Below, in pieces: positions 17,408 to 25,281 of a stretch of 64,000 nt of DNA. The position numbers and the translations under genes are program-made. The DNA comes from DATBLE01 sp036555585 (GTDB lineage Bacteria; Actinomycetota; Thermoleophilia; Gaiellales; Gaiellaceae), in the NCBI GenBank assembly GCA_036555585.1, contig DATBLE010000042.1, positions 62,001 through 126,000 of the forward strand, given 5' to 3'. How positions within the stretch are numbered: position 1 is the first letter of the stretch; each line of letters begins with the position of its first letter. The notes under the pieces were generated by a model. The model was given only the letters and a program-made list of their open reading frames with translations, was not told the DNA's origin and searched no databases.

Positions 17408-18393
17408 CGTGACACCCGGTAGATGCCGATCATCCCGCGCATCATGTGGTCCTCGACGTGGCAATGGTAGAGCCACGTCCCTGGAGCGTCCTCACGCCAG
17501 CGGAAGCGATACGACTCCGCCGGGCCGACCGTCTGCGTGTCCTTCGGAATCTTCCCGGGCGAGATCCATCGGTGGCCGTGGACGTGGAACGTGTGGAAGT
17601 CGGAGCCCATGGCCATGACGTCCCACTGCACGAGCTCGCCCACCTTCGCGTGGAAGACCGGCGTGTTGCCGACGAAGGCACGACCGTCGATCGTCATGAA
17701 CTTCCCCATCGGCGCGAGTACGACCTCGAATTCGCGGTCCGGTGCCCGCTCGTTCCTCCCGAGGATCGAGAGCATCCCGAACATCCCGCCGTCGATCGAC
17801 TCCATCATCGAGGGGGAGTGGTCGTGGTAGGGCCAGACGCCGGCGGAGTCTTCGCCGGCGTGCAGCACGTACGTGTACGACTGGCCGACCTTGACGTCGG
17901 CGTCCTTGCCCGAGAAGCCGGGGACGTAGGCGCCGTCCGAGCTCGGTTTGTAGTGCACGCCGTGGAAGTGCATCGAGTGAGGGGCCTTCCGGAGCGTGTC
18001 CAGGTTCTTGAAGTGGACTCTGATGGTGTCACCGACCCGCGCCCGGATCAGCGGCCCGGGGATGACCAGCCCGTCGGTGCTCTCGCGCGGGGCATTCGCG
18101 ATCGGCTTCTTCCAGTGCGGGCTGTACTGCCGGTAGACCACCGTCGGCAACACCGAGTCCGACAGCGGCACCTCGTCGCCGGTGATCCCGTCGCGACCGT
18201 TCGGGACGATGTTCCAGCTGATCGGGACCGCGGCGACCCAGTAGTCGATCGTGCGGCCCGGAGGCGGGGCGGCCGGCGCGGGCCCGGCCACGAGGACGAC
18301 GGCGCAGGCGAGGACGAGGGCCGTCGCCCAGGTCCTCGCGCTGCGACCGAGGGAGCGGATGCTCAGGTGACGTCGATCTCGGCCTGCATCCAC
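17404..18393 (-). CDS. Two-domain multicopper oxidase, exported
   Basis: About 329 residues. The four copper motifs are HFHGVHY, YHDHS, FHTFHVHGH and LYHCHVEDHMMRGM, giving type 1, 2 and 3 sites. The length indicates the small two-domain laccase class that trimerises, although some such proteins are nitrite reductase-like. A signal peptide (ALVLACAVVLVAGPAPA) predicts export. GTG 18393 gives a 10-residue extension ahead of the signal; CTG 18366 would start directly at LSIRSLGR and overlap the upstream stop as CTGA. Flanking cupredoxins are likely redox partners. Confidence 0.9.
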   Translation of the reverse strand: MDAGRDRRHLSIRSLGRSARTWATALVLACAVVLVAGPAPAAPPPGRTIDYWVAAVPISWNIVPNGRDGITGDEVPLSDSVLPTVVYRQYSPHWKKPIANAPRESTDGLVIPGPLIRARVGDTIRVHFKNLDTLRKAPHSMHFHGVHYKPSSDGAYVPGFSGKDADVKVGQSYTYVLHAGEDSAGVWPYHDHSPSMMESIDGGMFGMLSILGRNERAPDREFEVVLAPMGKFMTIDGRAFVGNTPVFHAKVGELVQWDVMAMGSDFHTFHVHGHRWISPGKIPKDTQTVGPAESYRFRWREDAPGTWLYHCHVEDHMMRGMIGIYRVSR

Positions 18394-18923
18394 GGGTGGA
18401 TCAGGCAGATCATCCAGAGCTTCGTCCCGGCGGGAGCCGTCACGGTGAGGTCGATGTGCTCACCCTTCTTGCCCTTGCCCGTGACGCCGGAGTCCCCGGG
18501 CCGGTCCACGCTCGGGGGTGTCTGCTGGCCGACGCCGTTCTCGAGGAACGGGAACTTCGGCGGTGCGTCGCTGTTCGGGTCGGCTCCGTGCGCCTTGGCG
18601 AGCTGGAAGCAGATCCGGCAGTTGGCCACCTGGAGCCCCGTCCTCGGGGCGTCCTTCTTGGCGACGATCGTGAACGTGTGCGGGCCCTCGTCGGCCGCCA
18701 GGTTGACGACGTGAATCGTCCCGCCGGACGCCACCTTGTACACGTCCTTGTCCCACCGCAGGTTGTCCTGGATGTATCGGTTGACCACGATGTTCGGCGG
18801 CTTCGAGATCGCCTTCACGTTGGTGACCGCGGCCTGCTTTCCGGTTGCTGCCATTCCTCCGGCCGCCGCGATTGCCGCGAGGGCGAACGGCGCCGACCAG
18901 AGGAGAACCTTCCTTGAGCTCAT
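18363..18923 (-). CDS. Secreted blue-copper (cupredoxin) protein
   Basis: 186 residues with an N-terminal signal (WSAPFALAAIAAAGGMAA). The copper ligands are visible: His in GPHTFTIV and the loop MICLIHPWMQ providing Cys, His and Met, a complete type 1 copper set. An additional CRICF motif and a Gly/Lys-rich insertion (GKGKKGEH) are unusual. The ribosome-binding site AAAGGA precedes ATG 18923. It is the first gene of a three-gene copper operon with the oxidase and second cupredoxin. Confidence 0.87.
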   Translation of the reverse strand: MSSRKVLLWSAPFALAAIAAAGGMAATGKQAAVTNVKAISKPPNIVVNRYIQDNLRWDKDVYKVASGGTIHVVNLAADEGPHTFTIVAKKDAPRTGLQVANCRICFQLAKAHGADPNSDAPPKFPFLENGVGQQTPPSVDRPGDSGVTGKGKKGEHIDLTVTAPAGTKLWMICLIHPWMQAEIDVT

Positions 18924-19054
18924 CAGATCCTTTCTGCCCGCGCCTGGGGGGAGCGCAGGCCTCCCGTCTGTCGATGACCTCGCGGAGGTATGTCACGCTG
19001 CTCGAAAAAACGCAAGGAGGGACCGAACGACGGGATCGACTCGGCCAGCGCCGG
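18924..19054. promoter_or_regulatory. Promoter region of the copper operon
   Basis: 131 bp between the cupin gene's stop and the blue-copper gene. It must hold the copper-operon promoter. An 18-base stretch starting at 18984 (GGAGGTATGTCACGCTGC) closely resembles one upstream of the ferritin-like gene (20005-20021). No metal-regulator operator was recognised. Confidence 0.4.
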
Positions 19055-19501
19055 CTAGGGCGCCGGTGTCAGTCCGTGGCGGCGCATCACTTCGCCCATC
19101 CGGGCGGGGTCGGGCGGGCTGCCGGCTGCGACCGCCTCGTCGACGACGGCGGCGATCTCGCGGAAGTAGGCCGGCCCGAGCACGCCCGGCGTGACCACGC
19201 CCAGCGCGCGGGCGTCGGCGTCGCCGTGGTTGTCGAAGCGATGGACGGCACCGCGGCGGATGCAGAGCACCTCGCCCGGCCCGACCGGGACCTCCTCGCC
19301 GTCCACGGTCCACGTCAGCGTCCCGTCGAGCCCGTAGACCGTCTCCTCGTAGGCGTCGTGGCTGTGGGCGACCGGAACGTTCGCTCCTGCCGGCACCGTG
19401 AACTCGAACAGCGCGGCCGAGCCGTTCGACTCGCCGCTTTCCAGCAGGAAGCGGATCGCGAGCTTCCCGATCCGGATCTCCTCCGCGGTCATGGCCTCCA
19501 T
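19055..19501 (-). CDS. Cupin-domain protein
   Basis: 148 residues forming a single cupin barrel: the first motif is VAHSHDAYEETVYGLDGTL with two histidines and a glutamate, the second GEVLCIRRGAVHRFDNHGD with one histidine. All metal-binding positions are present, so an enzyme (dioxygenase or isomerase) is possible, but no substrate is indicated. A good AAGGAG precedes ATG 19501. It diverges from the MarR gene, sharing the 19502-19540 interval. Confidence 0.85.
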   Translation of the reverse strand: MEAMTAEEIRIGKLAIRFLLESGESNGSAALFEFTVPAGANVPVAHSHDAYEETVYGLDGTLTWTVDGEEVPVGPGEVLCIRRGAVHRFDNHGDADARALGVVTPGVLGPAYFREIAAVVDEAVAAGSPPDPARMGEVMRRHGLTPAP

Positions 19502-19521
19502 CTTCGCTCCTTCCCGAGTGG

Positions 19522-19539
19522 TAAAGTCACTTGACTGTA
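19522..19539. promoter_or_regulatory. Candidate MarR operator
   Basis: An imperfect dyad, TAAAGTCA-CT-TGACTGTA (7 of 8 arm positions symmetric), lies in the 39-bp interval between the divergent cupin and MarR genes and ends one base before the MarR ATG. Position and symmetry suggest the autoregulatory MarR site that also controls the cupin gene; the assignment is inferred. Confidence 0.55.
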
Positions 19540-19540
19540 T

Positions 19541-19999
19541 ATGGCCGAGGCGAGGTCGTCAAGCCGCTTTACCACATCGGATCAGCCGCCGCTGATCGGG
19601 GCGCTTCTGCGGATGCCGTGGGAGGTCGTCCAGCGCCGGATGCTCGAGCGGCTGAACGAGTCCGGCTTCGACGATCTCGAGCTGCCGCACCTCAACGTCC
19701 TCCGGTACCCGGGGCCCGACGGCGCGCGCCCCTCCGAGCTCGCCGCGAGGCTCGGCATGACCAAGCAGGCCCTGAACTACCTGCTCGGCGAGCTCGAGCG
19801 CCTCGGTTACCTCGAGCGCCGGCCGGATCCCGACGACGCCCGATCGAAGCGCATCGCGCTGACGCAGCGCGGCCGCGCGCTCGTGCCGGTGATCCGGGAC
19901 GCGGTCGCCGAGGTGGAGCGTGACTGGGCGACGCGGCTCGGACAGAAGCGCTTCGACCGGCTCCGCGCGCTGCTGGTCGAGCTGAACGATCTCGTGTGA
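19541..19999 (+). CDS. MarR-family transcriptional regulator
   Basis: 152 residues with a winged helix-turn-helix at about 60-115 (PSELAARLGMTKQALNYLLGELERLGYLERRPDPDDARSKRI region), the classic MarR DNA-binding wing DPDDARS included, flanked by dimerisation helices. There is no ribosome-binding site before ATG 19541, so the transcript may be leaderless. Likely represses itself and the divergent cupin gene through the dyad at 19522-19539. Confidence 0.9.
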   Translation: MAEARSSSRFTTSDQPPLIGALLRMPWEVVQRRMLERLNESGFDDLELPHLNVLRYPGPDGARPSELAARLGMTKQALNYLLGELERLGYLERRPDPDDARSKRIALTQRGRALVPVIRDAVAEVERDWATRLGQKRFDRLRALLVELNDLV

Positions 20000-20057
20000 C
20001 GGGCGGGGTATGTCAGGCTGCAATCCTCTCTGAGGCCGAGGCGAAAGGAGAACGAGC

Positions 20058-20378
20058 ATGGGATTCGAGCAGTACCACGAGCCTGCCGCCGAGCTCAGCG
20101 CGGAGACGCGGACCTTCGCCCGGATGATCGCTTCCCTGACGGAGGAGGCCGAGGCGATCGGCTGGTACGAGCAGCGCATCTCGCTGGAGCCCGACCCGCA
20201 GGCGCGCGCGATCATGGCCAACGCGCAGCTCGAGGAGTTCAAGCACTTCGGCATGGACCTCGAGTTCCTGCTCCGCCGGACGCCGAAGTGGCGGACCGCG
20301 CTGCAGGCGATCCTCTTCACCGAAGGCGACATCGTCGAGAGCGGCGAAGAGGCCGAGGAGAAGCTCGATCTCGGGTAG
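20058..20378 (+). CDS. Encapsulated-ferritin-type (EncFtn) ferritin-like protein
   Basis: 106 residues, two helices. It matches the EncFtn family, whose members assemble as rings of dimers with ferroxidase sites at the interface and are normally packed inside encapsulin shells. From memory of the Rhodospirillum rubrum protein, its Glu32, Trp38, Glu62 and His65 correspond to Glu30, Trp36, Glu60 and His63 here (EEAEAIGWYEQR and EEFKH). The C-terminus EEKLDLG lacks a recognisable encapsulin-targeting peptide and no shell gene is in the window. AAAGGAG precedes the ATG. Confidence 0.85.
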   Translation: MGFEQYHEPAAELSAETRTFARMIASLTEEAEAIGWYEQRISLEPDPQARAIMANAQLEEFKHFGMDLEFLLRRTPKWRTALQAILFTEGDIVESGEEAEEKLDLG

Positions 20379-20396
20379 CGCAGTACGCTTGGCCGC

Positions 20397-21794
20397 ATGG
20401 GCGAGCTGAGGGACCTACTCGACTCGCGCGCCGGCGAGGCGCTCGACCTGCACGCCGAGTACGTCAACCCGCAGATGGTGCGCGTGCTGCGGACGATCGG
20501 CTTCGACCGCGACTGGGTTCGCACGGAGGGCGCGTACCTCTACGACGCCGCAGGCGAGCACTACCTCGACTGGTTGGGCGGCTTCGGGATGTTCAACATC
20601 GGCCGGAACAACCCGCGGGTGCGCGACTGGCTCGCCGAGGCGATGGAGCTGCAGACGCCGAACGCGCCGCAGATGGGCGTCTCGCCGGTGACGCCGCTCC
20701 TCGCCGAGGAGCTGGTGCGCCGCGCGCCCGCCTCGATCGGCAAGGCGCTCTTCGGGAACAGCGGCACCGAGTCGGTGGAGGCGGCGATCAAGCTCGGCCG
20801 CGCGGCGACCGCTCGCGAGCGCATCGTGTGCGTCGAGCACGCCTTCCACGGCCTCACGCTCGGGTCGCTCTCGGTCAACGGCGAGGCCGCGTTCACCGAC
20901 CGGTTCGGGCCGTACGTCCCGGGGGTCGCGCGCGTGCCGTTCGACGACCTCGACGCGCTCGAGGCAGAGCTGCGCCACGAGGACGTCGCGCTGTTCGTGG
21001 TCGAGCCCGTGCTCGGCAAAGGCGTCGTCATCCCCTCCGACGGCTACCTCGCGGGAGCGCAGGAGCTCTGCCGGCGGTACGGCACGCTCTTCTGCCTCGA
21101 CGAGGTGCAGACCGGCTTCGGCCGCACCGGCCGCCTGTTCGCCGCCGAGCACTGGGGCCTCGAGCCCGACCTGATGCCGGTGGCGAAGTCGCTCTCGGGC
21201 GGCTACGTGCCCGTCGGCGCGCTCCTGATGAGCGACGCCGTCTACGACGCCGTCTTCGACTCGCTCGAGCACGCGTTCAGCCACGGCTCGACCTTCGCGC
21301 CCAACGACTACGCGACCGTCGCCGGCCTCGCGACCCTGCGCGAGCTCGACGACCGCCAGCTCGTCGGCGCCTCCGCGCGCCTGGGCGAGCTGCTGCTCGA
21401 GCGTACGCGGCCGCTGGTCGAGCGTTACGAGGTGGTCAAGGACGTTCGCGGCCTGGGCCTGATGTGGGCGATCGAGTTCGGCGAGCCGAGCAAGGGGCGG
21501 ACGACCTGGCGCATGCTCGAGAAGGCGCAGCCGGGCATCTTCGCCCAGCTCGTCGTCGTCCCGCTCTTCACCGACCACCGGATCCTCAGCCAGGTCGCCG
21601 GGCACCGCGTGAACGTCGTCAAGGGCCTCCCGCCGTTGACGATCGGCGAAGCAGACGTCGACTGGTTCGCCTCCGCGCTCGACGCGGTCGTCGGCGAGGC
21701 GCAGAAGCTGGGGCGGTCGATGACGAGCTTCGCGCTGCGGGCGGCACGGGCGGGGCGGGCCAAGAAGCCGGCGGCTGCGAAGGCCCGGGCCTAG
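20397..21794 (+). CDS. Class III (ornithine/putrescine-type) PLP aminotransferase
   Basis: 465 residues. PLP features are FGNSGTESVEAAIKL (phosphate cup), HAFHG, FCLDEVQTGFGRTG with the pyridine-binding Asp, and the Schiff-base lysine in PVAKSLSGGYVPVGA. It resembles ornithine, acetylornithine or putrescine aminotransferases; the amino donor is unknown. A TACGCT hexamer ends 7 nt before ATG, suggesting its own leaderless transcript despite closeness to the ferritin-like gene. The C-terminus is Ala/Lys-rich. Its stop interlocks with the convergent permease gene in CTAG. Confidence 0.92.
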   Translation: MGELRDLLDSRAGEALDLHAEYVNPQMVRVLRTIGFDRDWVRTEGAYLYDAAGEHYLDWLGGFGMFNIGRNNPRVRDWLAEAMELQTPNAPQMGVSPVTPLLAEELVRRAPASIGKALFGNSGTESVEAAIKLGRAATARERIVCVEHAFHGLTLGSLSVNGEAAFTDRFGPYVPGVARVPFDDLDALEAELRHEDVALFVVEPVLGKGVVIPSDGYLAGAQELCRRYGTLFCLDEVQTGFGRTGRLFAAEHWGLEPDLMPVAKSLSGGYVPVGALLMSDAVYDAVFDSLEHAFSHGSTFAPNDYATVAGLATLRELDDRQLVGASARLGELLLERTRPLVERYEVVKDVRGLGLMWAIEFGEPSKGRTTWRMLEKAQPGIFAQLVVVPLFTDHRILSQVAGHRVNVVKGLPPLTIGEADVDWFASALDAVVGEAQKLGRSMTSFALRAARAGRAKKPAAAKARA

Positions 21795-22552
21795 CCACCC
21801 TCCCTCGGCTCCCAGCGGAAGGAGCGCACCGAGAGGACCAGCCCGGCCAGGCCCCAGGCGGCGACGACCGCGACCTGCTCCCAGTTGTCCCAGATCGGCT
21901 GGTGCAGGAGCACGATGTTGCGCATCAGCCGGATGAAGTGGGTGAGGGGCAGGATCTCCGAGATCACCTCGAGGAAGTGCGGGAACGACTGGGCCGACCA
22001 GAAGGCGCCGGCCAGGAACGAGACCGGCAGGTAGATCGCGTTCACCACCGCCGAGGCGCCGTCCCCCGAGCGGATCACGCCGGTGACGGCGATGCCCATC
22101 GCCGCGAACGCGAGCGTCCCGAGCAGCACGGCCAGGATCACCGACGGCCACTCGTGCGGCAGCGGCACGTCGTACAGGAGCCGCGCGAGCACGATCAGCG
22201 CCACCGCCTCGATCGCGTACACGATCACGGTCGACGTGATCACCGAGCCGAGGTAGGTCGCGGGCGGCAGCGGCGTTCCGCGCAGGCGCTTGAGCACGCC
22301 GCTCTCGCGACGCAGGACGAGCACGATCGCCAGGCCCGCGAAGGCGGTCGAGACGACGCCGTACCCGAGGATGCCGGCCAGCAGGTATGCCGATGCCTTG
22401 ACGCCGTGCTCCTTCTTGATCGTGTCGTCGCCGTAGACGGAGCCCAGGAGCAGGAAGATCAGCAGCGGGAAGAGGAAGGTGAAGAAGGCGAGCTCGCGGC
22501 TGCGCCAGTAGAGCCGCTGCTCGCCGGTGAGCTGGTGCCGGAAGAGGTGCAC
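21791..22552 (-). CDS. ABC-2 type transporter permease
   Basis: 253 residues, about six membrane helices with the ABC-2 layout (VLKRLRGTPLPPATYLGS coupling segment, then FLAGAFWSAQSFPHFLEVISEILPLTHFIRLMR). GTG 22552 directly abuts the ATPase stop with no gap. Forms an exporter with the 22553-23407 ATPase; DrrB-type drug or lipid export is the usual role, not specific here. Confidence 0.9.
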   Translation of the reverse strand: MHLFRHQLTGEQRLYWRSRELAFFTFLFPLLIFLLLGSVYGDDTIKKEHGVKASAYLLAGILGYGVVSTAFAGLAIVLVLRRESGVLKRLRGTPLPPATYLGSVITSTVIVYAIEAVALIVLARLLYDVPLPHEWPSVILAVLLGTLAFAAMGIAVTGVIRSGDGASAVVNAIYLPVSFLAGAFWSAQSFPHFLEVISEILPLTHFIRLMRNIVLLHQPIWDNWEQVAVVAAWGLAGLVLSVRSFRWEPREGG

Positions 22553-23407
22553 CTACTCCGCCTCCTCGTCGCCGGTCAGCGCGAGGTAGATCTCCTCCAG
22601 CGTCGGCCGGCGGACGCTGAGGTTCTCGAGCTCCCGGCCGTCGGCGAGCGCCTCGGCGGTCAGCTCGTGCAGGACGCGCGTCGGCTCGTGCGTCGAGACG
22701 ACCACCTCCTCGCCGTCGCGCCGGTAGCGGATCTCCGTCGCAGGCGCCGCGCCGGTCAGGTCCTCGGGGCGGCCCATCGCCGCGATGCGGCCATCGCGCA
22801 GGACGGCAACCCGGTCGGCGAGGCTCTCCGCCTCGTCCAGGTAGTGCGTCGTGAGGAGGATCGTCTTGCCCAGCGAGCGCAGCGAGCGGATCACCTCCCA
22901 CGCTGCCCGGCGCGCGGCCGGGTCGAAACCCGTGGTCGGCTCGTCGAGGAACAGCACCTCGGGGTCTCCGACCAGACCGAGACCGAGGTCGAGCCGCCGC
23001 TGCTGGCCGCCCGAGAGTGTCCGCACCCTGGCATCGCGCTTCTCCTCCAGGCCGACCAGCTCGACCACCCGCCCGACGTCGAGCGGCGAGCGGTAGTAGC
23101 CGGCGAAGAGCTCGAGGCTCTCGGTGACGCTCAGGTTCGGGTACATCGCCGACGACTGGAGGACGACGCCGATCCGCTCGCGCCAGTCGAGGCCGGCGCG
23201 CTGCGGATCCTGGTCGAGCACGGCCACCGAGCCGGCGTCGCGCCGGCGGTAACCCTCGAGGATCTCGACGGTCGTGGTCTTCCCGGCGCCGTTCGGCCCG
23301 AGCAGGCCGAAGACCTCGCCGGTCTCGATCTCGAAGTCGACGCCGCGCAGGGCCTCGTACGAACCGTAGCTCTTCTGCAGGCCGGAGACGGTGATGGCGC
23401 GGCTCAT
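22553..23407 (-). CDS. ABC-2 exporter ATP-binding protein (DrrA-like)
   Basis: 284 residues with Walker A GPNGAGKTT, signature LSGGQQRRLDLGLGL and Walker B VLFLDEPTTGFDP. The C-terminal extension of about 60 residues (RRPTLEEIYLALTGDEE) is typical of DrrA/CcmA-like exporters. Transcribed divergently from the PadR regulator with only about 20-36 bp between start codons, so expression is probably controlled by that regulator. Confidence 0.92.
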   Translation of the reverse strand: MSRAITVSGLQKSYGSYEALRGVDFEIETGEVFGLLGPNGAGKTTTVEILEGYRRRDAGSVAVLDQDPQRAGLDWRERIGVVLQSSAMYPNLSVTESLELFAGYYRSPLDVGRVVELVGLEEKRDARVRTLSGGQQRRLDLGLGLVGDPEVLFLDEPTTGFDPAARRAAWEVIRSLRSLGKTILLTTHYLDEAESLADRVAVLRDGRIAAMGRPEDLTGAAPATEIRYRRDGEEVVVSTHEPTRVLHELTAEALADGRELENLSVRRPTLEEIYLALTGDEEAE

Positions 23408-23408
23408 C

Positions 23409-23436
23409 TATCTGGTAGATACGTTAGTATGTATCT
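23409..23436. promoter_or_regulatory. Candidate PadR operator (overlapping inverted repeats)
   Basis: Two overlapping dyads lie between the divergent ABC exporter and PadR genes: TATCT-GGT-AGATA (23409-23421) and AGATAC-N8-GTATCT (23417-23436). A TAGTAT -10-like hexamer for the regulator falls inside at 23425-23430. This arrangement would allow PadR to block both promoters. Confidence 0.65.
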
Positions 23437-23443
23437 GGGCGAT

Positions 23444-24040
23444 ATGTCAAACGCCATCGAGCTCACTCCGACTGCGCGCGTCGTCCTCGGCTTCCTCAAG
23501 TTCGGGCCGCAGACCGGCTACGACATCAAGTCGTACATCGAGATCTCCACGCGGTTCTTCTGGGGAGCGAGCTACGGGCAGATCTATCCGGAGCTGAAAC
23601 GGCTCGAGCGCGCGGGGCTGGTCGAGTCGGAGGCGAGCCCCCGCGGCGCGAGGAAGCGTACGGTGTACCGTCTGACGCCGGCGGGCGACCGGGCGGTGCT
23701 CGACTGGCTGACCGACCGCGAGAGCTGGATCTTCGAGTACCGCGACGAGTGGCTGCTGCGCCTCTTCTTCGGCGATCTCGTGCCCCGCGACGACGCCATC
23801 GAGAACATCCGGGCGGCGCGCGCGTTCTTCGAGCAGACGGCGCGTCGCTTTCGCGCTCAGATCCAGCCGCACGCTGAAGAGGGAGCCGAGGAAGGGGAGC
23901 GCTTCCCGTTGCTCGTGTACGAGTTCGGGGTCGGGTTCATGGACTGGGCCGCGCGATGGTACGCCGAGCGCGAGCGGGAGCTCACAGCTCCAGCACGGCG
24001 ACCCCCGCCGGCGGAAAGGAAGGCTCGTCCCCGCCGCTGA
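23444..24040 (+). CDS. PadR-family transcriptional regulator
   Basis: About 198 residues: an N-terminal winged helix (ARVVLGFLKFGPQTGYDIKSYIE, YGQIYPELKRLERAGLVE) with the PadR-specific wing RTVYRLTPAGDRAVLDWL, then a helical dimerisation domain. ATG 23444 was chosen because it leaves the operator dyads untouched; ATG 23429 is an in-frame alternative. The C-terminus (RRPPPAERKARPRR) overlaps the convergent phosphatase gene by 59 bp. PadR repressors commonly sense the drugs exported by a neighbouring ABC pump. Confidence 0.88.
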   Translation: MSNAIELTPTARVVLGFLKFGPQTGYDIKSYIEISTRFFWGASYGQIYPELKRLERAGLVESEASPRGARKRTVYRLTPAGDRAVLDWLTDRESWIFEYRDEWLLRLFFGDLVPRDDAIENIRAARAFFEQTARRFRAQIQPHAEEGAEEGERFPLLVYEFGVGFMDWAARWYAERERELTAPARRPPPAERKARPRR

Positions 24041-24374
24041 GCTCGGCGGCGATCCGGCCGCAGTCGGGCTGGTGCCCGACGACGACGATCTCGTCCCCCC
24101 GGGCGGCGACCGCGGCCCGCACGGTCTCGGCCGTGGCGCCCGGGGCCAGCCGCTCGTCTGCCTCGTGCTCGCACCCGAGCGCGCGGGCAAGCTCGGCGGC
24201 GGTCTGACGCGCGCGGAGCAGCGGGCTGGTCAGGACGGTCGAGGGATGGGCGCCCTCCGCGGAGAGGCGCTCGCCGAGCGCCCGCGCGGCGCCGCGGCCC
24301 GCCGGCGTCAGCGTCCGGAGGTCGTCGGGCTCGCCGGGAGCCGCCTCTGCGTGGCGGACGAGGTACACGCGCAC
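23982..24374 (-). CDS. SixA-like histidine phosphatase
   Basis: 130 residues of the histidine phosphatase superfamily: VRHAEA is the RHG-type catalytic start and VVGHQPD carries the second histidine. Its size matches SixA-like proteins, which remove phosphate from phosphohistidine or other phosphoesters. The GTG start is 6 nt downstream of a TATCCT hexamer, suggesting a leaderless mRNA. The 3' end overlaps the PadR gene. Confidence 0.87.
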   Translation of the reverse strand: MRVYLVRHAEAAPGEPDDLRTLTPAGRGAARALGERLSAEGAHPSTVLTSPLLRARQTAAELARALGCEHEADERLAPGATAETVRAAVAARGDEIVVVGHQPDCGRIAAELSGGDEPSFPPAGVAVLEL

Positions 24375-24398
24375 GCCGCCAGGATACGGCGCGCGCCT

Positions 24399-25232
24399 CT
24401 AGTAGCCGGACGCCTGCCAGACGGCACCGGCGATCGCGCGGTAGCCCGCGTCGGTCGGGTGCGGATCGTCGCGCGTGCAGATGAAGACGTAGGAGCAGAC
24501 CCGGGCTTTCTCCCGCGCGACGCTGCCGTGGGGGTTGAACAGCGGGAAGAGCTCAGCGAAGCGTGCCCCGGCTCCCACGGCCGCACGCCGGATCGCCCGG
24601 TCGAGCGAACGGAAGAGCGGATCGGTTCCCGGGAGGTCGTCGGTGTTGAAGTTCCAGACGCCGTTCACGATGATCTCGGCGTTCGGCGCGGCGGCGTGAA
24701 GGCGGCGGAGGATGTCGCCGAGGCGCGAGGAGATGTGGGCAATCGCCGCCGGCGCCCGCTTCTCGATGCACGCGAAGTCGCCCTTGCACGCCTCCGCGAC
24801 CGGGTCGATGTCGTTCCCCCAGAGGTGCAGCGTGATCGGGCTGACCCGGCCGCGATGAGCGGCGAGGAAGGCGAGGGCGGCACTCATCTGCGTTCCGCGA
24901 TACGGATCGTGCAGCTTCTTCCCCTCGGAGCGCCACGGGCAGCCGCCCCGGACGAAGCTCACCGTCGACTCGCCGGGGCAGCTGTAGTTGACGACCTCGA
25001 TGTTCGGAGTGACGTGCCGCAGCCGCTGCGCGAACACGTCGACGTACCCCGTGCGGTAGCCGGACGGAGGAACGCCCCTGTCGGCCTTGTCCGGCTGGAT
25101 GCCGTAGGCGATCGAGTCGCCCAGGGCGAGGTAGTAGCTCTTCGGCGCCTGCCCGATGCCTGCGGCGTCCGCGGAGAAGCCGGCGAGCGCGCCGACCGCG
25201 GCCGACGCGACCACAAGTGCCTGCCGCAACAT
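24399..25232 (-). CDS. Secreted SGNH/GDSL-type esterase
   Basis: 277 residues with a signal peptide (ALVVASAAVGALAGFSADA). The catalytic blocks are YYLALGDSIAYG (Ser), WGNDIDP (Asn) and DDPHPTDAGYRAIA (Asp/His), spaced as in SGNH hydrolases. Four further cysteines (SCPGES, GGCPW, EACKGDFACI) suggest disulfide stabilisation outside the cell. The substrate (lipid, polysaccharide acetyl group or similar) is unknown. Confidence 0.9.
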   Translation of the reverse strand: MLRQALVVASAAVGALAGFSADAAGIGQAPKSYYLALGDSIAYGIQPDKADRGVPPSGYRTGYVDVFAQRLRHVTPNIEVVNYSCPGESTVSFVRGGCPWRSEGKKLHDPYRGTQMSAALAFLAAHRGRVSPITLHLWGNDIDPVAEACKGDFACIEKRAPAAIAHISSRLGDILRRLHAAAPNAEIIVNGVWNFNTDDLPGTDPLFRSLDRAIRRAAVGAGARFAELFPLFNPHGSVAREKARVCSYVFICTRDDPHPTDAGYRAIAGAVWQASGY

Positions 25233-25281
25233 TGTCGCGGCGACTATAGGTGGCAGAGGCCTCGGTGGCTAGAGTCGGCCC

